Assembly: GCA_015709655.1 (NCBI GenBank)
Contig: CP054181.1
Location: forward strand, 733,262 to 797,261
DNA from: Ignavibacteria bacterium
Lineage (GTDB): Bacteria > Bacteroidota > Ignavibacteria > Kapaibacteriales > Kapaibacteriaceae
Direction: 5' to 3'
Length of the DNA stretch: 64,000 bases
In this document: positions 27,670-37,486 of the stretch, piece after piece
Numbering within the stretch: position 1 is the first letter of the stretch
How the letters are laid out: every line of letters starts with the position of its first letter
Notes under the pieces: model-generated
Databases searched by the model: none
Told to the model about the DNA's origin: nothing
The model's input: the letters and a program-made list of their open reading frames with translations, nothing else
Translations under genes and position numbers: made by a program

Positions 27670-27700
27670 TTGGCATATTACAGCGCAGGTTGTATCTTGG
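27670..27700 (+). promoter_or_regulatory. Promoter-like TTGG-N19-TATCTTGG
   Basis: Between kinase paralogs 1 and 2, TTGG (27670-27673) and TATCTTGG (27693-27700) are separated by 19 nt, matching the Bacteroidota -33/-7 layout with one mismatch in the -7 box. It is 37 nt before the ATG at 27738, so the second kinase may have its own promoter. Confidence 0.4.
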
Positions 27701-27737
27701 TCGTATACGTAGGCTACCGTACAACATACTTTAGGTA

Positions 27738-29846
27738 ATGGACACCATTGAGTCAAGCTGGCTGACTGCAGAGCAGCGCACAATTATTAACAACGCCGAA
27801 ACCGAACTCTCGGTTTCAGGCTGCGGTGCCGGTCTCACCGAAGCCAGAGGTCGTGTTATTGCCTTGTTTGAGTCAACCACTGACCACTATGTTCAAACAT
27901 TCATTGCCATAGCCCTTACCCAGCACTACCAGCTGCACTCAATGATGGAAGCGTCAGAACAATGGCTGGAAAATGCGCGAAGGTCTGCCGCTGCTGATCG
28001 TTTTTTACATGCCTGGGTAGTGTGCACGCATGCAACCATGCTGATGAATTTGCATAAGCCCCTGGAAGCTCTCGACGTACTCGAATCGATTAACGCCAAA
28101 GAGTACGAAACTCATCGTAGTCTTTTCGTCCGCATCATCAATATCAAAGCTAAAATTCTGGACAATGCCGGGAGGTCGCTGGAAGCTGATGAAACATACC
28201 TTCTGGCCATCGGAGCTTCGGAAGAAATTGGCAGGAACAAGCTGAACTTTATGGTGTATCATGGCTATGCTGACTTCTGCTACCGCCATGAGGAGTATGG
28301 TACTGCACTGGAATACCTGATAAAAGCGTTTAATAGCGCCGTTGAGATTAATTTTAATATGGGGCAGTCGCAAACCATGGCACGGCAGGCGTTGGTGCAT
28401 GCCAGAATTGGTGAAGCAGATACCGCCATAAAAAAGTACAACCATGCACTGTCACTTGCCTGGGCTGGCAACGTACCCGGAGCTACATCGTTTGTACTGG
28501 CTACGGGTTTGGAAATGTATGATGTGCTGTGTAACATGGAGGAACTGAAACGAACCCTGCAGCAGGCCAACGAACACCTTCAAATCCATCCCTCTGAATC
28601 ATACCGTGGTGCAGTGCAGGGTTTCCAGGCAATCGTGCTGGCCGATTCAAAGGATTACACCGGCGCTGAAGCATATTTCCACAAAGCAATCATCGCTTAC
28701 AAGGAAAGCAAGTACATCGTTGGGTATGGTTCCTGGCTGAGCAAACTGGGTATCATGCTTGCTGAAAAGCATGATTATCAGCGTGCAATCAGCGTGCTCT
28801 ACGAAGCACGGGAATGCATGGCACCGTACTTTGTTACCAGTATCATGACCCAGACGATACAGATGCTTGCCAAATCCCTTGTGGCAAATCATGCACCACT
28901 GGCCGAAATCAAACAGCTCCTGATATGGTCAAACGCATATTCCCGACGGTACTCAGACTTTGTTAAAAATCATATCACGCTAATTACACAGCTCCGGCAT
29001 AACGAACAAAGAAAAAACCAGGAAGAAATTTTCCAGCTCCGGCATATCGAGTTGAAGGAAACCAACGAGAGGCTTACCGCTGTTGTAAATGACTTAACCC
29101 AGCTTACCGCCGAGAAGGATGAAATGCTGTCGATTGCAACCCACGACCTGCAAAACCCACTGGCAAGCCTGCGTTCAATGCTGAGCTTCATGACCACACG
29201 AACTGCCGGTATCCCAGGCAACACCGACGTGCTGGAAGATATTCAGGCAATGGGAAATATCGTGAACCGTATGGAAGGTATCGTACGAACATTCCTGGAC
29301 TTCGGACGGAAACTGGGGCAAACACCGGCACTACTGATCGACACAAATGATGTTGCCACGTTGGTTCGCAAGGCAACAGATCGGCACACCGCCCTCATCA
29401 AATCAAAAGAACATACGATTACGACCAATATTCACGGTGACACCTGGGCGATTGGCAACGTAACACTGTTTAATGCTATTGTTGACAACCTGATTTCGAA
29501 TGCAGTAAAACATAGTCCGCCAGGCGGGACAATTTCCATTTCGGTACAACACACACCAACGGAGTCTGTCCGGGATTCAGATAGCCCGGATGACCCCGGG
29601 TCACAGTGGATTGACGTGGTTATCGCTGATCAGGGACCGGGCATTCCAGCCAACGAAGCATCCATGCTTTTTACCAGGCAGAATAATACGCCGGGAACAC
29701 TGACCGCTGAACATTCAGGCTCCGGTCTGAGCTTGTACCTAAGCCAGCGCATGGCTGCACGGATGATGTCGAAACTTGAATACAAACCATCGATACCACA
29801 CGGTGCTACATTTACCCTGCGCATGAAACCTGCAATTCTGAGTTAA
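27738..29846 (+). CDS. Soluble TPR sensor histidine kinase, paralog 2 (intact H-box)
   Basis: 702-aa paralog with the same plan: TPR-like repeats (GRSLEADETYLLAIGASEE, YHGYADFCYRHEEYGTALEY), a coiled linker with FVKNHITLITQLRHNEQRK, then the H-box ATHDLQNPL with His469. The HATPase domain retains DNLISNAVKHS, DQGPGIP and GSGLSLYLSQ. The ATP-lid region has RQNNTPGTL where the others have a KY-type sequence, a local divergence. It lies 131 bp after paralog 1. Like the others it has no membrane segment, so it probably senses a cytoplasmic ligand or protein partner through its TPR domain. Confidence 0.88.
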   Translation: MDTIESSWLTAEQRTIINNAETELSVSGCGAGLTEARGRVIALFESTTDHYVQTFIAIALTQHYQLHSMMEASEQWLENARRSAAADRFLHAWVVCTHATMLMNLHKPLEALDVLESINAKEYETHRSLFVRIINIKAKILDNAGRSLEADETYLLAIGASEEIGRNKLNFMVYHGYADFCYRHEEYGTALEYLIKAFNSAVEINFNMGQSQTMARQALVHARIGEADTAIKKYNHALSLAWAGNVPGATSFVLATGLEMYDVLCNMEELKRTLQQANEHLQIHPSESYRGAVQGFQAIVLADSKDYTGAEAYFHKAIIAYKESKYIVGYGSWLSKLGIMLAEKHDYQRAISVLYEARECMAPYFVTSIMTQTIQMLAKSLVANHAPLAEIKQLLIWSNAYSRRYSDFVKNHITLITQLRHNEQRKNQEEIFQLRHIELKETNERLTAVVNDLTQLTAEKDEMLSIATHDLQNPLASLRSMLSFMTTRTAGIPGNTDVLEDIQAMGNIVNRMEGIVRTFLDFGRKLGQTPALLIDTNDVATLVRKATDRHTALIKSKEHTITTNIHGDTWAIGNVTLFNAIVDNLISNAVKHSPPGGTISISVQHTPTESVRDSDSPDDPGSQWIDVVIADQGPGIPANEASMLFTRQNNTPGTLTAEHSGSGLSLYLSQRMAARMMSKLEYKPSIPHGATFTLRMKPAILS

Positions 29847-29934
29847 TGGTATATAACCAACAACCGGACAGAGCATTCAATAACGCCATGAGAAAACGTA
29901 ACACCACCAACAATCATCGTTATCGGCCGGTACA

Positions 29935-32052
29935 ATGCTCCTGAACACGTTAACATGTCTTATCCCGGAGCAGAAGGGCATTGTGAAGGGTTTGCTCAAC
30001 GAGCTGCAGTCAACAAACAGTTTCGACGAATTGAAGCATACGCGATATCGGTTAACGGGAATTTTCGATCAGACGGATTCCCTGCCGTTAAAAACTGTCC
30101 TGGCTGCAGCCCTTGGCCACCACTATGGAATCTATGCGTTGTACACTGATGCTGATACCTGGCTGCATCGTGCCGGAGATCTTGCGGAAGGAAGCCCGGA
30201 ACTTGAGGGCTACGTTGGAATCCTGAAGGCTACCGCGCTGATGAACAGACGTCAGCCATACAAGGCAATGCAGATACTTGACGACTTCATTCGCACCCAC
30301 TTGCCTGCTGCCAAACAGTTTGAGTGTGCCGCACTTAGTGCCAAAGCCGGACTGCTGAGTCTGACGGGTAGTCCGGATGAAGCCAACGAAACCTACCTGA
30401 AGGCAATCGAGACATCAGAAGCACGAAACAACGAATACGAGTTACTCACTGCCTACCACGGCTATGCCCATTTTTGTTACCGTCACGAAGAATATCAAAC
30501 TGCTGTTGACTACCTGCAGAAAACATACGCATTGGCAGCCAAGCTGGAGATTACCGAAATTCAATGCCAGACGATGGTACGGTTAGCCGAAGTGTATGCA
30601 AAACAAGGCAAGGCCGATCTTGCCCGCATGAAATTTGGCATCGCCTACGCCGATACAAACACCAGGACCGCACCGATGAACAGGGCATTCGTTCTGATGA
30701 CGGGGCTGGAGGTGTTCCTGGAATTGGAAGACTATGGCATGATACAGCAGCTTGTCCTGGAAATGGAACAGCACCTAACTCTCTACCCGGCACCAGACCA
30801 GGAATGCAACCTTAAAGGATTTCAGGCAATCCTGCTGGCCCGTGCCAATAGTTTTCAGCGGGCTGAACAGCTTTTTCGAGATGCAATCGCGTACAATACC
30901 AATAACTTCTACCCCTCAGGGCTGGGATCATGGCTGTACCAGTTGGGTGTGATGTACCTGAAACAAAAACAATACAGTGATGCAGTCAAGGTTCTGGATC
31001 AGGCTAAGGAACACCTTGCAACAGCATACATTAACTCGCTGGTGATCAAGTCGGTCGAAGCTTTGGCCGATGCTCTGACAGGAGCTGGAGCCGCCCCGAA
31101 GCAAATGGAACAGTTGCTTGTGTGGACAAACAGCTATTCAACACAATATGCAAATTTTGTAAAAAAACATATTTCCAATATTAACCGGCTCCGACAGAAT
31201 GAACAAACCCGAAGTCGTGAAGAGATATTTCAGTTGCGCGAGGTTGACCTCAGAGATACCAACGAAAAACTCACGTTAGCGGTTAACGAACTCACTGCCC
31301 TTGCTACTGATAAAGACGAAATGCTTGCCATTGCGGCCAGTGACATACGCAGTCCGCTTACAAAGCTGAACACCATGCTGCATACGCTTGCCAACACCAT
31401 GGCTGATATTCCTGAGTATGCTGACCAGGTACAAGATGTTCACTCCATGCTGGACCTTGTCCACGGAATGGAGACAATCGCCGGCACCTTCCTGAATTAT
31501 AGTGCCACGCTTGCTACGTCACAAACCCTGGAAAACGATACAATCGACGTTGCGGCACTCATCGTCAAGGTTGTTGGCCGCAGCGCTTCGCTTCTGAAGC
31601 AGAAGAATCTGTCCATCACGAAAACGATTCCCAAAACCTGCAAAGCTTTTGGCAATGCCACACTCTTTACTGCCATTGCCGACAACCTGCTGTCCAACGC
31701 CATTAAACATAGTCCCCACTCCGGAACCATTACCGTGTCACTGGCTATTTCGGCTACCACAGACACCACGGAGGAAGCCTCTCCGCCGGCTGCCGGAACC
31801 CGGCATCAGCCGCCAACAGTTGTTCTGCTCACGATTACGGATCAGGGGACAGGAATCCCGGCAAGTGAAGTAAGCAATTTATTTACTAAGTATGGACGTG
31901 TTTCAACAACGCCAACGGGTGGTGAGTCAAGTACTGGCCTGGGGCTGTACCTGAGTCAGAAAATGGCAGCCAGAATGAAGGCTCACCTCTCCTACAAACC
32001 GGCTGAACCAACGGGATCGTCTTTTGTGCTGACAATGCTGGCTGCACAATAA
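29935..32052 (+). CDS. TPR histidine-kinase paralog 3 lacking the phospho-acceptor His
   Basis: 705-aa paralog with TPR-like repeats (GSPDEANETYLKAIETSEA, YHGYAHFCYRHEEYQTAVDY) and the shared linker FVKKHISNINRLRQNEQ. At the H-box the sequence reads AASDIRSPL: the acceptor His is replaced by Ser469 (AGT at 31339-31341), and the conserved Asn of the HDxxNPL motif is Ser. The ATP-binding part remains intact in its motifs: DNLLSNAIKHS, DQGTGIP, FTKYG and GLGLYLSQK. The gene is full length with no frameshift, so it is not an obvious pseudogene. It cannot autophosphorylate at the usual residue; it may bind ATP, phosphorylate a partner in a heterodimer, or act as a regulator. Confidence 0.85.
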   Translation: MLLNTLTCLIPEQKGIVKGLLNELQSTNSFDELKHTRYRLTGIFDQTDSLPLKTVLAAALGHHYGIYALYTDADTWLHRAGDLAEGSPELEGYVGILKATALMNRRQPYKAMQILDDFIRTHLPAAKQFECAALSAKAGLLSLTGSPDEANETYLKAIETSEARNNEYELLTAYHGYAHFCYRHEEYQTAVDYLQKTYALAAKLEITEIQCQTMVRLAEVYAKQGKADLARMKFGIAYADTNTRTAPMNRAFVLMTGLEVFLELEDYGMIQQLVLEMEQHLTLYPAPDQECNLKGFQAILLARANSFQRAEQLFRDAIAYNTNNFYPSGLGSWLYQLGVMYLKQKQYSDAVKVLDQAKEHLATAYINSLVIKSVEALADALTGAGAAPKQMEQLLVWTNSYSTQYANFVKKHISNINRLRQNEQTRSREEIFQLREVDLRDTNEKLTLAVNELTALATDKDEMLAIAASDIRSPLTKLNTMLHTLANTMADIPEYADQVQDVHSMLDLVHGMETIAGTFLNYSATLATSQTLENDTIDVAALIVKVVGRSASLLKQKNLSITKTIPKTCKAFGNATLFTAIADNLLSNAIKHSPHSGTITVSLAISATTDTTEEASPPAAGTRHQPPTVVLLTITDQGTGIPASEVSNLFTKYGRVSTTPTGGESSTGLGLYLSQKMAARMKAHLSYKPAEPTGSSFVLTMLAAQ

Positions 32053-32159
32053 AAAATGATATATTGGAACCGGATTGAAAAGGTTGGGGCTGACGTTTTA
32101 CGTATCATGTTTTAATATGCACCGTGCCGTTTATACCGTTACGACAATAGGTTTTTTCT

Positions 32160-34259
32160 ATGCAACAAAACCCAACGAATGAGTTTACCGCTGAGCAGTT
32201 GGAATTAACTGGCAGCCTGATCACAGAGCAAGATCCTGAGGCACTTGAGCAGATCCGGTGTAGGATCATCGCAATGGTTCAGCACAGCAGCAGCAAGTGG
32301 TTACAAACGAATCTTTCAATCAAGCTGGGACAGCATTTCCTGACTCATGCGTTATACAACGAGTCAGAGTTCTGGTATGCGCAATCCTGGACCTACGCTA
32401 CGGGGAATGAGGAACTTAGGGAAACCGTAGCACTTGCTGAGGCCGCCGCTCTCATGAACAGACGACTGCCCTTTCGGGCGCTTGAGATGCTGGATAACTA
32501 CCTGAGCACAGCCACCTCCGACTCGCATAATCAAAATCCTGAACTCCTGGTGATTAGGGCATCGCTCCTTGACAGTACTAACCAACTTCTGGAAGCCAAC
32601 GAAGCCTATCTGAAAGCAATCGAGGTGTGCGAGGCTGCCGGTGACACGTTGATGTTGTTCCAGACGTTTCATGCTTATGCTCACTTTTGCTACCAGAGCG
32701 ATGAATTACAGACCGCCAGGCACTACCTGGAAGAAATATGCAGACTGGCCACCGAACCAAATCTGGACTGGCTGGTTTGTCAGGCCAAGGCTCAGCTTGC
32801 CGAGATATATGCCAAGCTCGGGGATGCAGACCTGGCCCGTACAACGTTCAACGAAGCCCGGCAGCTCTCTTATTCTATTCCCCCGCTGCTACGGGGGTTC
32901 GTTCTGACAGTCGGCATGGAGATGAACGTGGTGCTTCGTGACTTTGATGCAGTCCAGCAACTGATTATTGAAACAGAACAGTACATTGCTCAATACCCGT
33001 CACCCAACCTTGAAGGGAACCTGAAAGGATTTAAAGCCTTCGTTCTTGCCCATCACAAAGATTACCGGCAAGCCGAGTCATATTTCACAATGGCAATTGC
33101 ATACAACAAGGAAAACTCCTATCATAATGTTGCGGGAATGTGGCAGCATCAACTTGGCCTAATGTACCTGGAAGCAGGGCTGTTTCAGGATGCTGCCGTC
33201 ATCCTTGATGAGGCACGTGAAAACCTGTCAACATCATTTACGTTCGATACCGTAGCGAATGTAGTTGAAGGCCTTGCAACGGCAATGGAGGGCGCACAAA
33301 CTCCTGGATGGCAAATGGAAAGGGTGCTGGGATGGATGTCAGAGTATTATGTTCGCTATACTGGTTTTATTAAAAAACATATTTCTCACATTAACCTGTT
33401 ACGACAACACGAGCAGATTCGAAGTGAGGAAGAAATTTTCCAGCTACGGCACGGTGAGATTAAAGATGCAAACAATAGACTCACGGCCGCAGTTAACGAA
33501 TTAACTGCTCTTGCTGCCGATAAGGACGAGATGCTTGCCATTGCAACACGTGATCTGCAGCATCCTCTGGCAAACCTTGAAACCATACTGCATACACTTG
33601 CCGATGCCATCCGCACAAAGCCGGAGTTTGCCGATCAGCTGGATGATGTTCATGTCATGATGGACGTGGTTCGCCGGATGGATAACATCGTGAGTACGTT
33701 CCTTGATTTTGGAAGAACACTGGAACAGTCACAAGCACTTGTTAACGATACGGTAGATATTTCACTGTTGATTTCCGAGACTATCAGCCGCAGTACCTCA
33801 CTGTTGCAGCAAAAAAAACTGTCAGTTATCCAACACGTTCCAAAACACTGTACGGTTTTGGGCAATGCCACACTCTTTAATGCCATAGCCGACAACCTGC
33901 TGTCCAACGCCGTTAAACATAGTCCGAACTCCGGAACCATTACCGTTTCTGTTGTGCATACCCATCCGGCGGGCATTCAGAACAAACCTCACAAACCACG
34001 TGGCCGTCAGTCACGGTCCGGACACGACGCCGTTGTACTTTCCATCACCGACCAGGGGACAGGTATTCCGCCAAACGAGGTAGTGAATTTGTTTACTAAA
34101 TATGGTCGGCTTTCAACTACGCCAACGGGTGGTGAGCCGAGTACGGGGCTGGGGTTGTATCTGAGTCAGAAAATGGCTGCACGAATGAAGGCCGTTATCT
34201 CGTATGCTCCGGCAGAACCTCATGGTGCTATGTTTCTGCTAACCATGCAGCCGGCCTAA
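32160..34259 (+). CDS. TPR histidine-kinase paralog 4 lacking the phospho-acceptor His
   Basis: 699-aa paralog most similar to paralog 3 (shared DNLLSNA.KHS, DQGTGIP, FTKYGR, STTPTGGE and GLGLYLSQKMAARM). The H-box reads ATRDLQHPL: the acceptor position is Arg464 (CGT at 33549-33551), and the motif Asn is His. TPR-like repeats (NQLLEANEAYLKAIEVCEA, HAYAHFCYQSDELQTARHY) and the KKHISHINLLRQHEQIR linker are kept. The reading frame is intact and codon use resembles its neighbours. It lies 107 bp after paralog 3 and 63 bp before a secreted propeller gene. Function is open: probable ATP-binding pseudokinase or trans-acting partner. Confidence 0.85.
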   Translation: MQQNPTNEFTAEQLELTGSLITEQDPEALEQIRCRIIAMVQHSSSKWLQTNLSIKLGQHFLTHALYNESEFWYAQSWTYATGNEELRETVALAEAAALMNRRLPFRALEMLDNYLSTATSDSHNQNPELLVIRASLLDSTNQLLEANEAYLKAIEVCEAAGDTLMLFQTFHAYAHFCYQSDELQTARHYLEEICRLATEPNLDWLVCQAKAQLAEIYAKLGDADLARTTFNEARQLSYSIPPLLRGFVLTVGMEMNVVLRDFDAVQQLIIETEQYIAQYPSPNLEGNLKGFKAFVLAHHKDYRQAESYFTMAIAYNKENSYHNVAGMWQHQLGLMYLEAGLFQDAAVILDEARENLSTSFTFDTVANVVEGLATAMEGAQTPGWQMERVLGWMSEYYVRYTGFIKKHISHINLLRQHEQIRSEEEIFQLRHGEIKDANNRLTAAVNELTALAADKDEMLAIATRDLQHPLANLETILHTLADAIRTKPEFADQLDDVHVMMDVVRRMDNIVSTFLDFGRTLEQSQALVNDTVDISLLISETISRSTSLLQQKKLSVIQHVPKHCTVLGNATLFNAIADNLLSNAVKHSPNSGTITVSVVHTHPAGIQNKPHKPRGRQSRSGHDAVVLSITDQGTGIPPNEVVNLFTKYGRLSTTPTGGEPSTGLGLYLSQKMAARMKAVISYAPAEPHGAMFLLTMQPA

Positions 34260-34322
34260 CCCAATATGTCATAGTTTTGTTTACTTCTGAACGTTATTTG
34301 TTCATCTACCCCTGAGTTCCGG

Positions 34323-36452
34323 ATGCGTTTTTTTCATTTCTCCGTTGCTGTTCTGGCTCTCTGCGCTGTTACTGGCACTACGTCGGCGCAAAAACTGGTT
34401 GCTGACTGGACGTGGCTGTCGCCCCGGCCAACCGGACTAACCCTTTCATCAGTTGCTGCAATATCCGGCACTGGCACTGGCACCGGCACTGGCTTCATCG
34501 TTGCAGGCCAGGGCAACCTGTTGGCTGTTGGCAGTAGTGAAAACAGTGACTGGACAGAGCTGCCGACCTCCGAAAACGTAGTTAGCTGCGCGTCTGCAAA
34601 CACCACTGTATGGTTTGTTACCGGCACCGGCTCAGTGCTAACGTCCACAAATGGCGTTGATTTTTCGGCTGTCAGCCTTCCCGAGTCGGCACAAGCTATC
34701 TGCGTGGCTGCCCGGGACAATGTGGTTGCCATTGGCTGCACGCTTGGCAGGGTTGCCATAAGCGATAACGGTGGAGCATCGTTTACGGTTCACAAGCTGT
34801 TAACCGACGGCAATTGTATCGACCTGGCAGTTGATGCTTACGGTAAAGTACTTGCGCTTACCCCCGCCGGCGACGTGTTTGCCCTGTACGGAGCGGCAGA
34901 GCCGGTTCGGTATGCGCCGGCGTTCACTGGTACCTTTACAAGTTTGTGCATAACTGCAAACGGAACGCTCTTGGTTGGTTCCGAACAAAAGGGTGTGTTC
35001 CGCCGCGCTCCCAACGATCAGTTCTGGGTATTCTCTACCCTTGATGTGCCGGGCACAGTTACTGATTTATGCGTTGATGCCAATGATACTGTTTACGCTG
35101 CATTAAAAAGCGGTGAGATACTGCACTCTGCCAACGATGGCGTCACCTTCACAACCAATACAACGGTTGCACCCCTTACCATTCTGCACATGACGCCGCT
35201 GTACAACGGCGGCATGGTTGCCGTTGGGACGGCTGGCTGCGTGATGGTTCGGAAAAATGCAAACTCAGGCTGGCAGCAGCATACCACACGGTCAGCCTTT
35301 CACGCCACTGCCTTCCTGCCCTCCTCCAACAGTAGTTTGCTGTTTGGCTGCACCGACGGCAGCCTGTTCAGAGCTGACCGGAACGGTACAACCACAAAAC
35401 TTCCCTTTCACGCAAACGGAGCTGTAAGGGGGCTCAGTACCGGCGGAGGTTCCGTTATCTGGATGCTAACCGATCACGTGTTCGATAACCTGTTTACGTC
35501 GTCCGATAGCGGTGCAACGTGGACGCAGCATCTGAGTACCGATGGACAAACCACGTCGTCCTTTCGGCTGTTCAAAGCCGTGAGCCCAACGTGCCTGTAC
35601 GCTGTCCGCCTGGGCACAATCCAAAAGTCTGCTGATTCGGGTAAAACCTGGACGGCCGTTCCGGTTGTCATCAATGGTGAAACCAGGAATATTGGAACAC
35701 CGGTGGAGTTTGTTTCAGAGAATGTTGTATGGGCGGTAGATTACAGTAGTAACGATCTATACTATACAAGCAATGGTGGAGTTACGTGGACGACGGTACC
35801 TCATTCGTCGATGGGAACACCACATTTTATTGCTGCAAACAGTGCCGGTGCTGTTGTTACCGGCACGTCGGTATCGTTTAACGTTTCAACCAATAACGGC
35901 CAAACCTGGACGCGCACTCCCGAAACGGCACGTCCGTTTGATATTGCCGTAGCCTCGGACAGTGGAGCCTTTGCCATTTTATCGGCTAACGTGCTGTACG
36001 TACGCTACCGTGATGATGCAACATGGACAGCATTTCCGCTGCCGGGCGGCACCGACTACGCTTCGTATGGCTCCGACAAGTGTCTGACATTCATTGACAA
36101 CCACACCATTGCGGTTTCGATTGGTCCGGGAACGGTTGCGGCTGTCCGCCTTCGCGTTGTTTCGGGCATCGCCGAAAACCAAAGCCCCCTTCCCCCAAAG
36201 GAGCGCATTGTTCGGTCTGACCAGATGAATATTTCCGGTGGTATTACAAACGGTGTCATCGGGGTTTACGACGTAAACATTTTTAACATAGGTGGTATGG
36301 TGGCCGGCACTGCAAGCCTTACCGTGTCACCTAATGCCGGAGTGCTTAGTGGCATCGGTGGTCTGGCTAAAGGCCTCTACGTTTTCAGATCTGCTAACGA
36401 CGGCAACACGCTGCAGCAACCGGCAGTTTCCGGCTACTTTATCGTTTGGTAA
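34323..36452 (+). CDS. Secreted beta-propeller (BNR/Ycf48-like) protein
   Basis: 709-aa exported protein: signal peptide (FHFSVAVLALCAVTGTTSAQ), then blades of the BNR/sialidase/Ycf48 type with repeated Asp-box-like SxDxGxTW motifs (SDSGATWTQH, SADSGKTWTAV, SNGGVTWTTV, STNNGQTWTRT). The last 80 residues (MNISGGITNGVIGVYDVNI, then GLAKGLYVFRSAND and GYFIVW) look like a T9SS type-A-like sorting domain. Near the N-terminus a Gly-Thr run (about residues 49-57) is encoded by a 6-bp repeat. It follows the kinase paralogs with 63 bp and may belong to their unit. Binding target unknown. Confidence 0.78.
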   Translation: MRFFHFSVAVLALCAVTGTTSAQKLVADWTWLSPRPTGLTLSSVAAISGTGTGTGTGFIVAGQGNLLAVGSSENSDWTELPTSENVVSCASANTTVWFVTGTGSVLTSTNGVDFSAVSLPESAQAICVAARDNVVAIGCTLGRVAISDNGGASFTVHKLLTDGNCIDLAVDAYGKVLALTPAGDVFALYGAAEPVRYAPAFTGTFTSLCITANGTLLVGSEQKGVFRRAPNDQFWVFSTLDVPGTVTDLCVDANDTVYAALKSGEILHSANDGVTFTTNTTVAPLTILHMTPLYNGGMVAVGTAGCVMVRKNANSGWQQHTTRSAFHATAFLPSSNSSLLFGCTDGSLFRADRNGTTTKLPFHANGAVRGLSTGGGSVIWMLTDHVFDNLFTSSDSGATWTQHLSTDGQTTSSFRLFKAVSPTCLYAVRLGTIQKSADSGKTWTAVPVVINGETRNIGTPVEFVSENVVWAVDYSSNDLYYTSNGGVTWTTVPHSSMGTPHFIAANSAGAVVTGTSVSFNVSTNNGQTWTRTPETARPFDIAVASDSGAFAILSANVLYVRYRDDATWTAFPLPGGTDYASYGSDKCLTFIDNHTIAVSIGPGTVAAVRLRVVSGIAENQSPLPPKERIVRSDQMNISGGITNGVIGVYDVNIFNIGGMVAGTASLTVSPNAGVLSGIGGLAKGLYVFRSANDGNTLQQPAVSGYFIVW
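34467..34493 (+). repeat. Hexanucleotide repeat (GGCACT-type) encoding Gly-Thr run
   Basis: Four and a half copies of GGCACT/GGCACC in tandem inside the propeller gene. Unit length is a multiple of 3, so copy-number change would lengthen or shorten the Gly-Thr run without a frameshift. Confidence 0.7.
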
Positions 36453-36497
36453 ACCGGGTAGTATCGTACCGTTCCACATACCTTGATAAAAACAGCA

Positions 36498-36517
36498 AAC
36501 CCTGCCTAAGCAGGGTT
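36498..36517. terminator. Perfect 8-bp hairpin between convergent genes
   Basis: AACCCTGC / GCAGGGTT with a 4-nt loop. Read on the minus strand it is followed by TGCTGTTTTTATC, giving an intrinsic terminator for the minus-strand surface-protein block; on the plus strand it lies 45 nt after the propeller gene stop and could also slow that transcript. Confidence 0.55.
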
Positions 36518-36606
36518 CACTGTGACCTCAGTTCGCACAACCACGAGTGCGTCGTACCGTGCCTGCTCTCCCTTGCGGGCTGGCCAAGGCAGCGGTTTGA
36601 CCTCAG

Positions 36607-36632
36607 ACACTCCTCATGGTTTTTGGGAGTGT
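36607..36632. terminator. 7-bp hairpin just after the beta-barrel gene
   Basis: ACACTCC / GGAGTGT with a 12-nt loop, 9 nt beyond the stop of the minus-strand barrel gene. It is followed on the plus strand by a short T-rich stretch (GCGATTTTC). With the hairpin at 36498 it fills the 188-bp convergent spacer and probably helps separate the two transcripts. Confidence 0.35.
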
Positions 36633-36640
36633 GCGATTTT

Positions 36641-37486
36641 CTACAAACCCGTGCGCCATACAGCGCCTAAACGGATTGAAATATTGTTCCATGCCGACGG
36701 TTCGCTAACGGTTGGAGTTGCACCCTGCAGTACAACGTATGGCGATAGCAATTGGTTCCTGTTACCAAACATACCAACCATAAAATCATGACCAAATCCA
36801 ACCTGTAAGCCAAGACGAGGCATATAGTTTACGTTTGTTTTCCACTTAATGCTGGTTTGCGGTGCACCGGGAAGATTACTTGGCAGTTCACCGTTCCACA
36901 ACTCATGCTGCCACAAGTACGAACTGGTCACCGCCACCGGTACATCCGCGGTCAGGCCTGCCATTGCAAACATTCCGGTAACACCTAACTGCGCTTTAAC
37001 CGATAGACCCAGACCGGCATACACAACCGTAGAGTGTGATTCATACACAGCATTGTAAGCAAAGTTATCGTAGGCAATCGGCACGGTTGTCTCTGCCGAC
37101 GCATGACGCCATTCTACCAACGCAGCCAACATGTAGCCAAGCTGCGAAAACCGAGGCCGATATTCCAGTGCAGGTCCAACGCCCATACCGTAACCAGTAC
37201 CGCCGGATGGCGTAACGCGGTACGTGGGACTCCCGGGTGAGGTTCCGCCCGCAAGATCAACTGTAAGCGTTCCAAAGTTTACTGCATAAAAAGCCGAACT
37301 TCCAAAACCCAGCCACCATTCGTGGTTGCGGATGAGCGTATCAAGCGGATACTCCAGGTTATCGTCGATACTGGTCTGAAATATCTGCGCGGAAACTCCG
37401 GCGGTACTCATAACCAGAACTGCAAGCAGCACAGCCATCCGATGACCGGCTCTTGTACAGGGCACTATGGTTGCAGCGTTTATCAT
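36641..37486 (-). CDS. Outer-membrane beta-barrel-like protein closing the surface block
   Basis: 281-aa protein with a signal peptide (MAVLLAVLVMSTAGVSAQ near residues 17-34) and many amphipathic beta-strands (LGFGSSAFYAVNFGTL, YGMGVGPALEYRPRF, YAGLGLSVKAQLGV, MPRLGLQVGFGHDFM), ending in the strand ISIRLGAVWRTGL. This is the look of an outer-membrane barrel of about 10-12 strands. It is the last gene of the 20-kb minus-strand block and is coupled to the preceding T9SS-sorted protein by a 4-bp overlap (37483-37486). It could be the membrane anchor or channel for the block, but no known PorP/SprF-type signature was recognised. Confidence 0.72.
   Translation of the reverse strand: MINAATIVPCTRAGHRMAVLLAVLVMSTAGVSAQIFQTSIDDNLEYPLDTLIRNHEWWLGFGSSAFYAVNFGTLTVDLAGGTSPGSPTYRVTPSGGTGYGMGVGPALEYRPRFSQLGYMLAALVEWRHASAETTVPIAYDNFAYNAVYESHSTVVYAGLGLSVKAQLGVTGMFAMAGLTADVPVAVTSSYLWQHELWNGELPSNLPGAPQTSIKWKTNVNYMPRLGLQVGFGHDFMVGMFGNRNQLLSPYVVLQGATPTVSEPSAWNNISIRLGAVWRTGL

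Noticed and set aside
36453-36640. tRNA-like or small-RNA-like hairpins between convergent genes
   Set aside because: No cloverleaf or conserved tRNA boxes could be formed; the two hairpins are better read as terminators.
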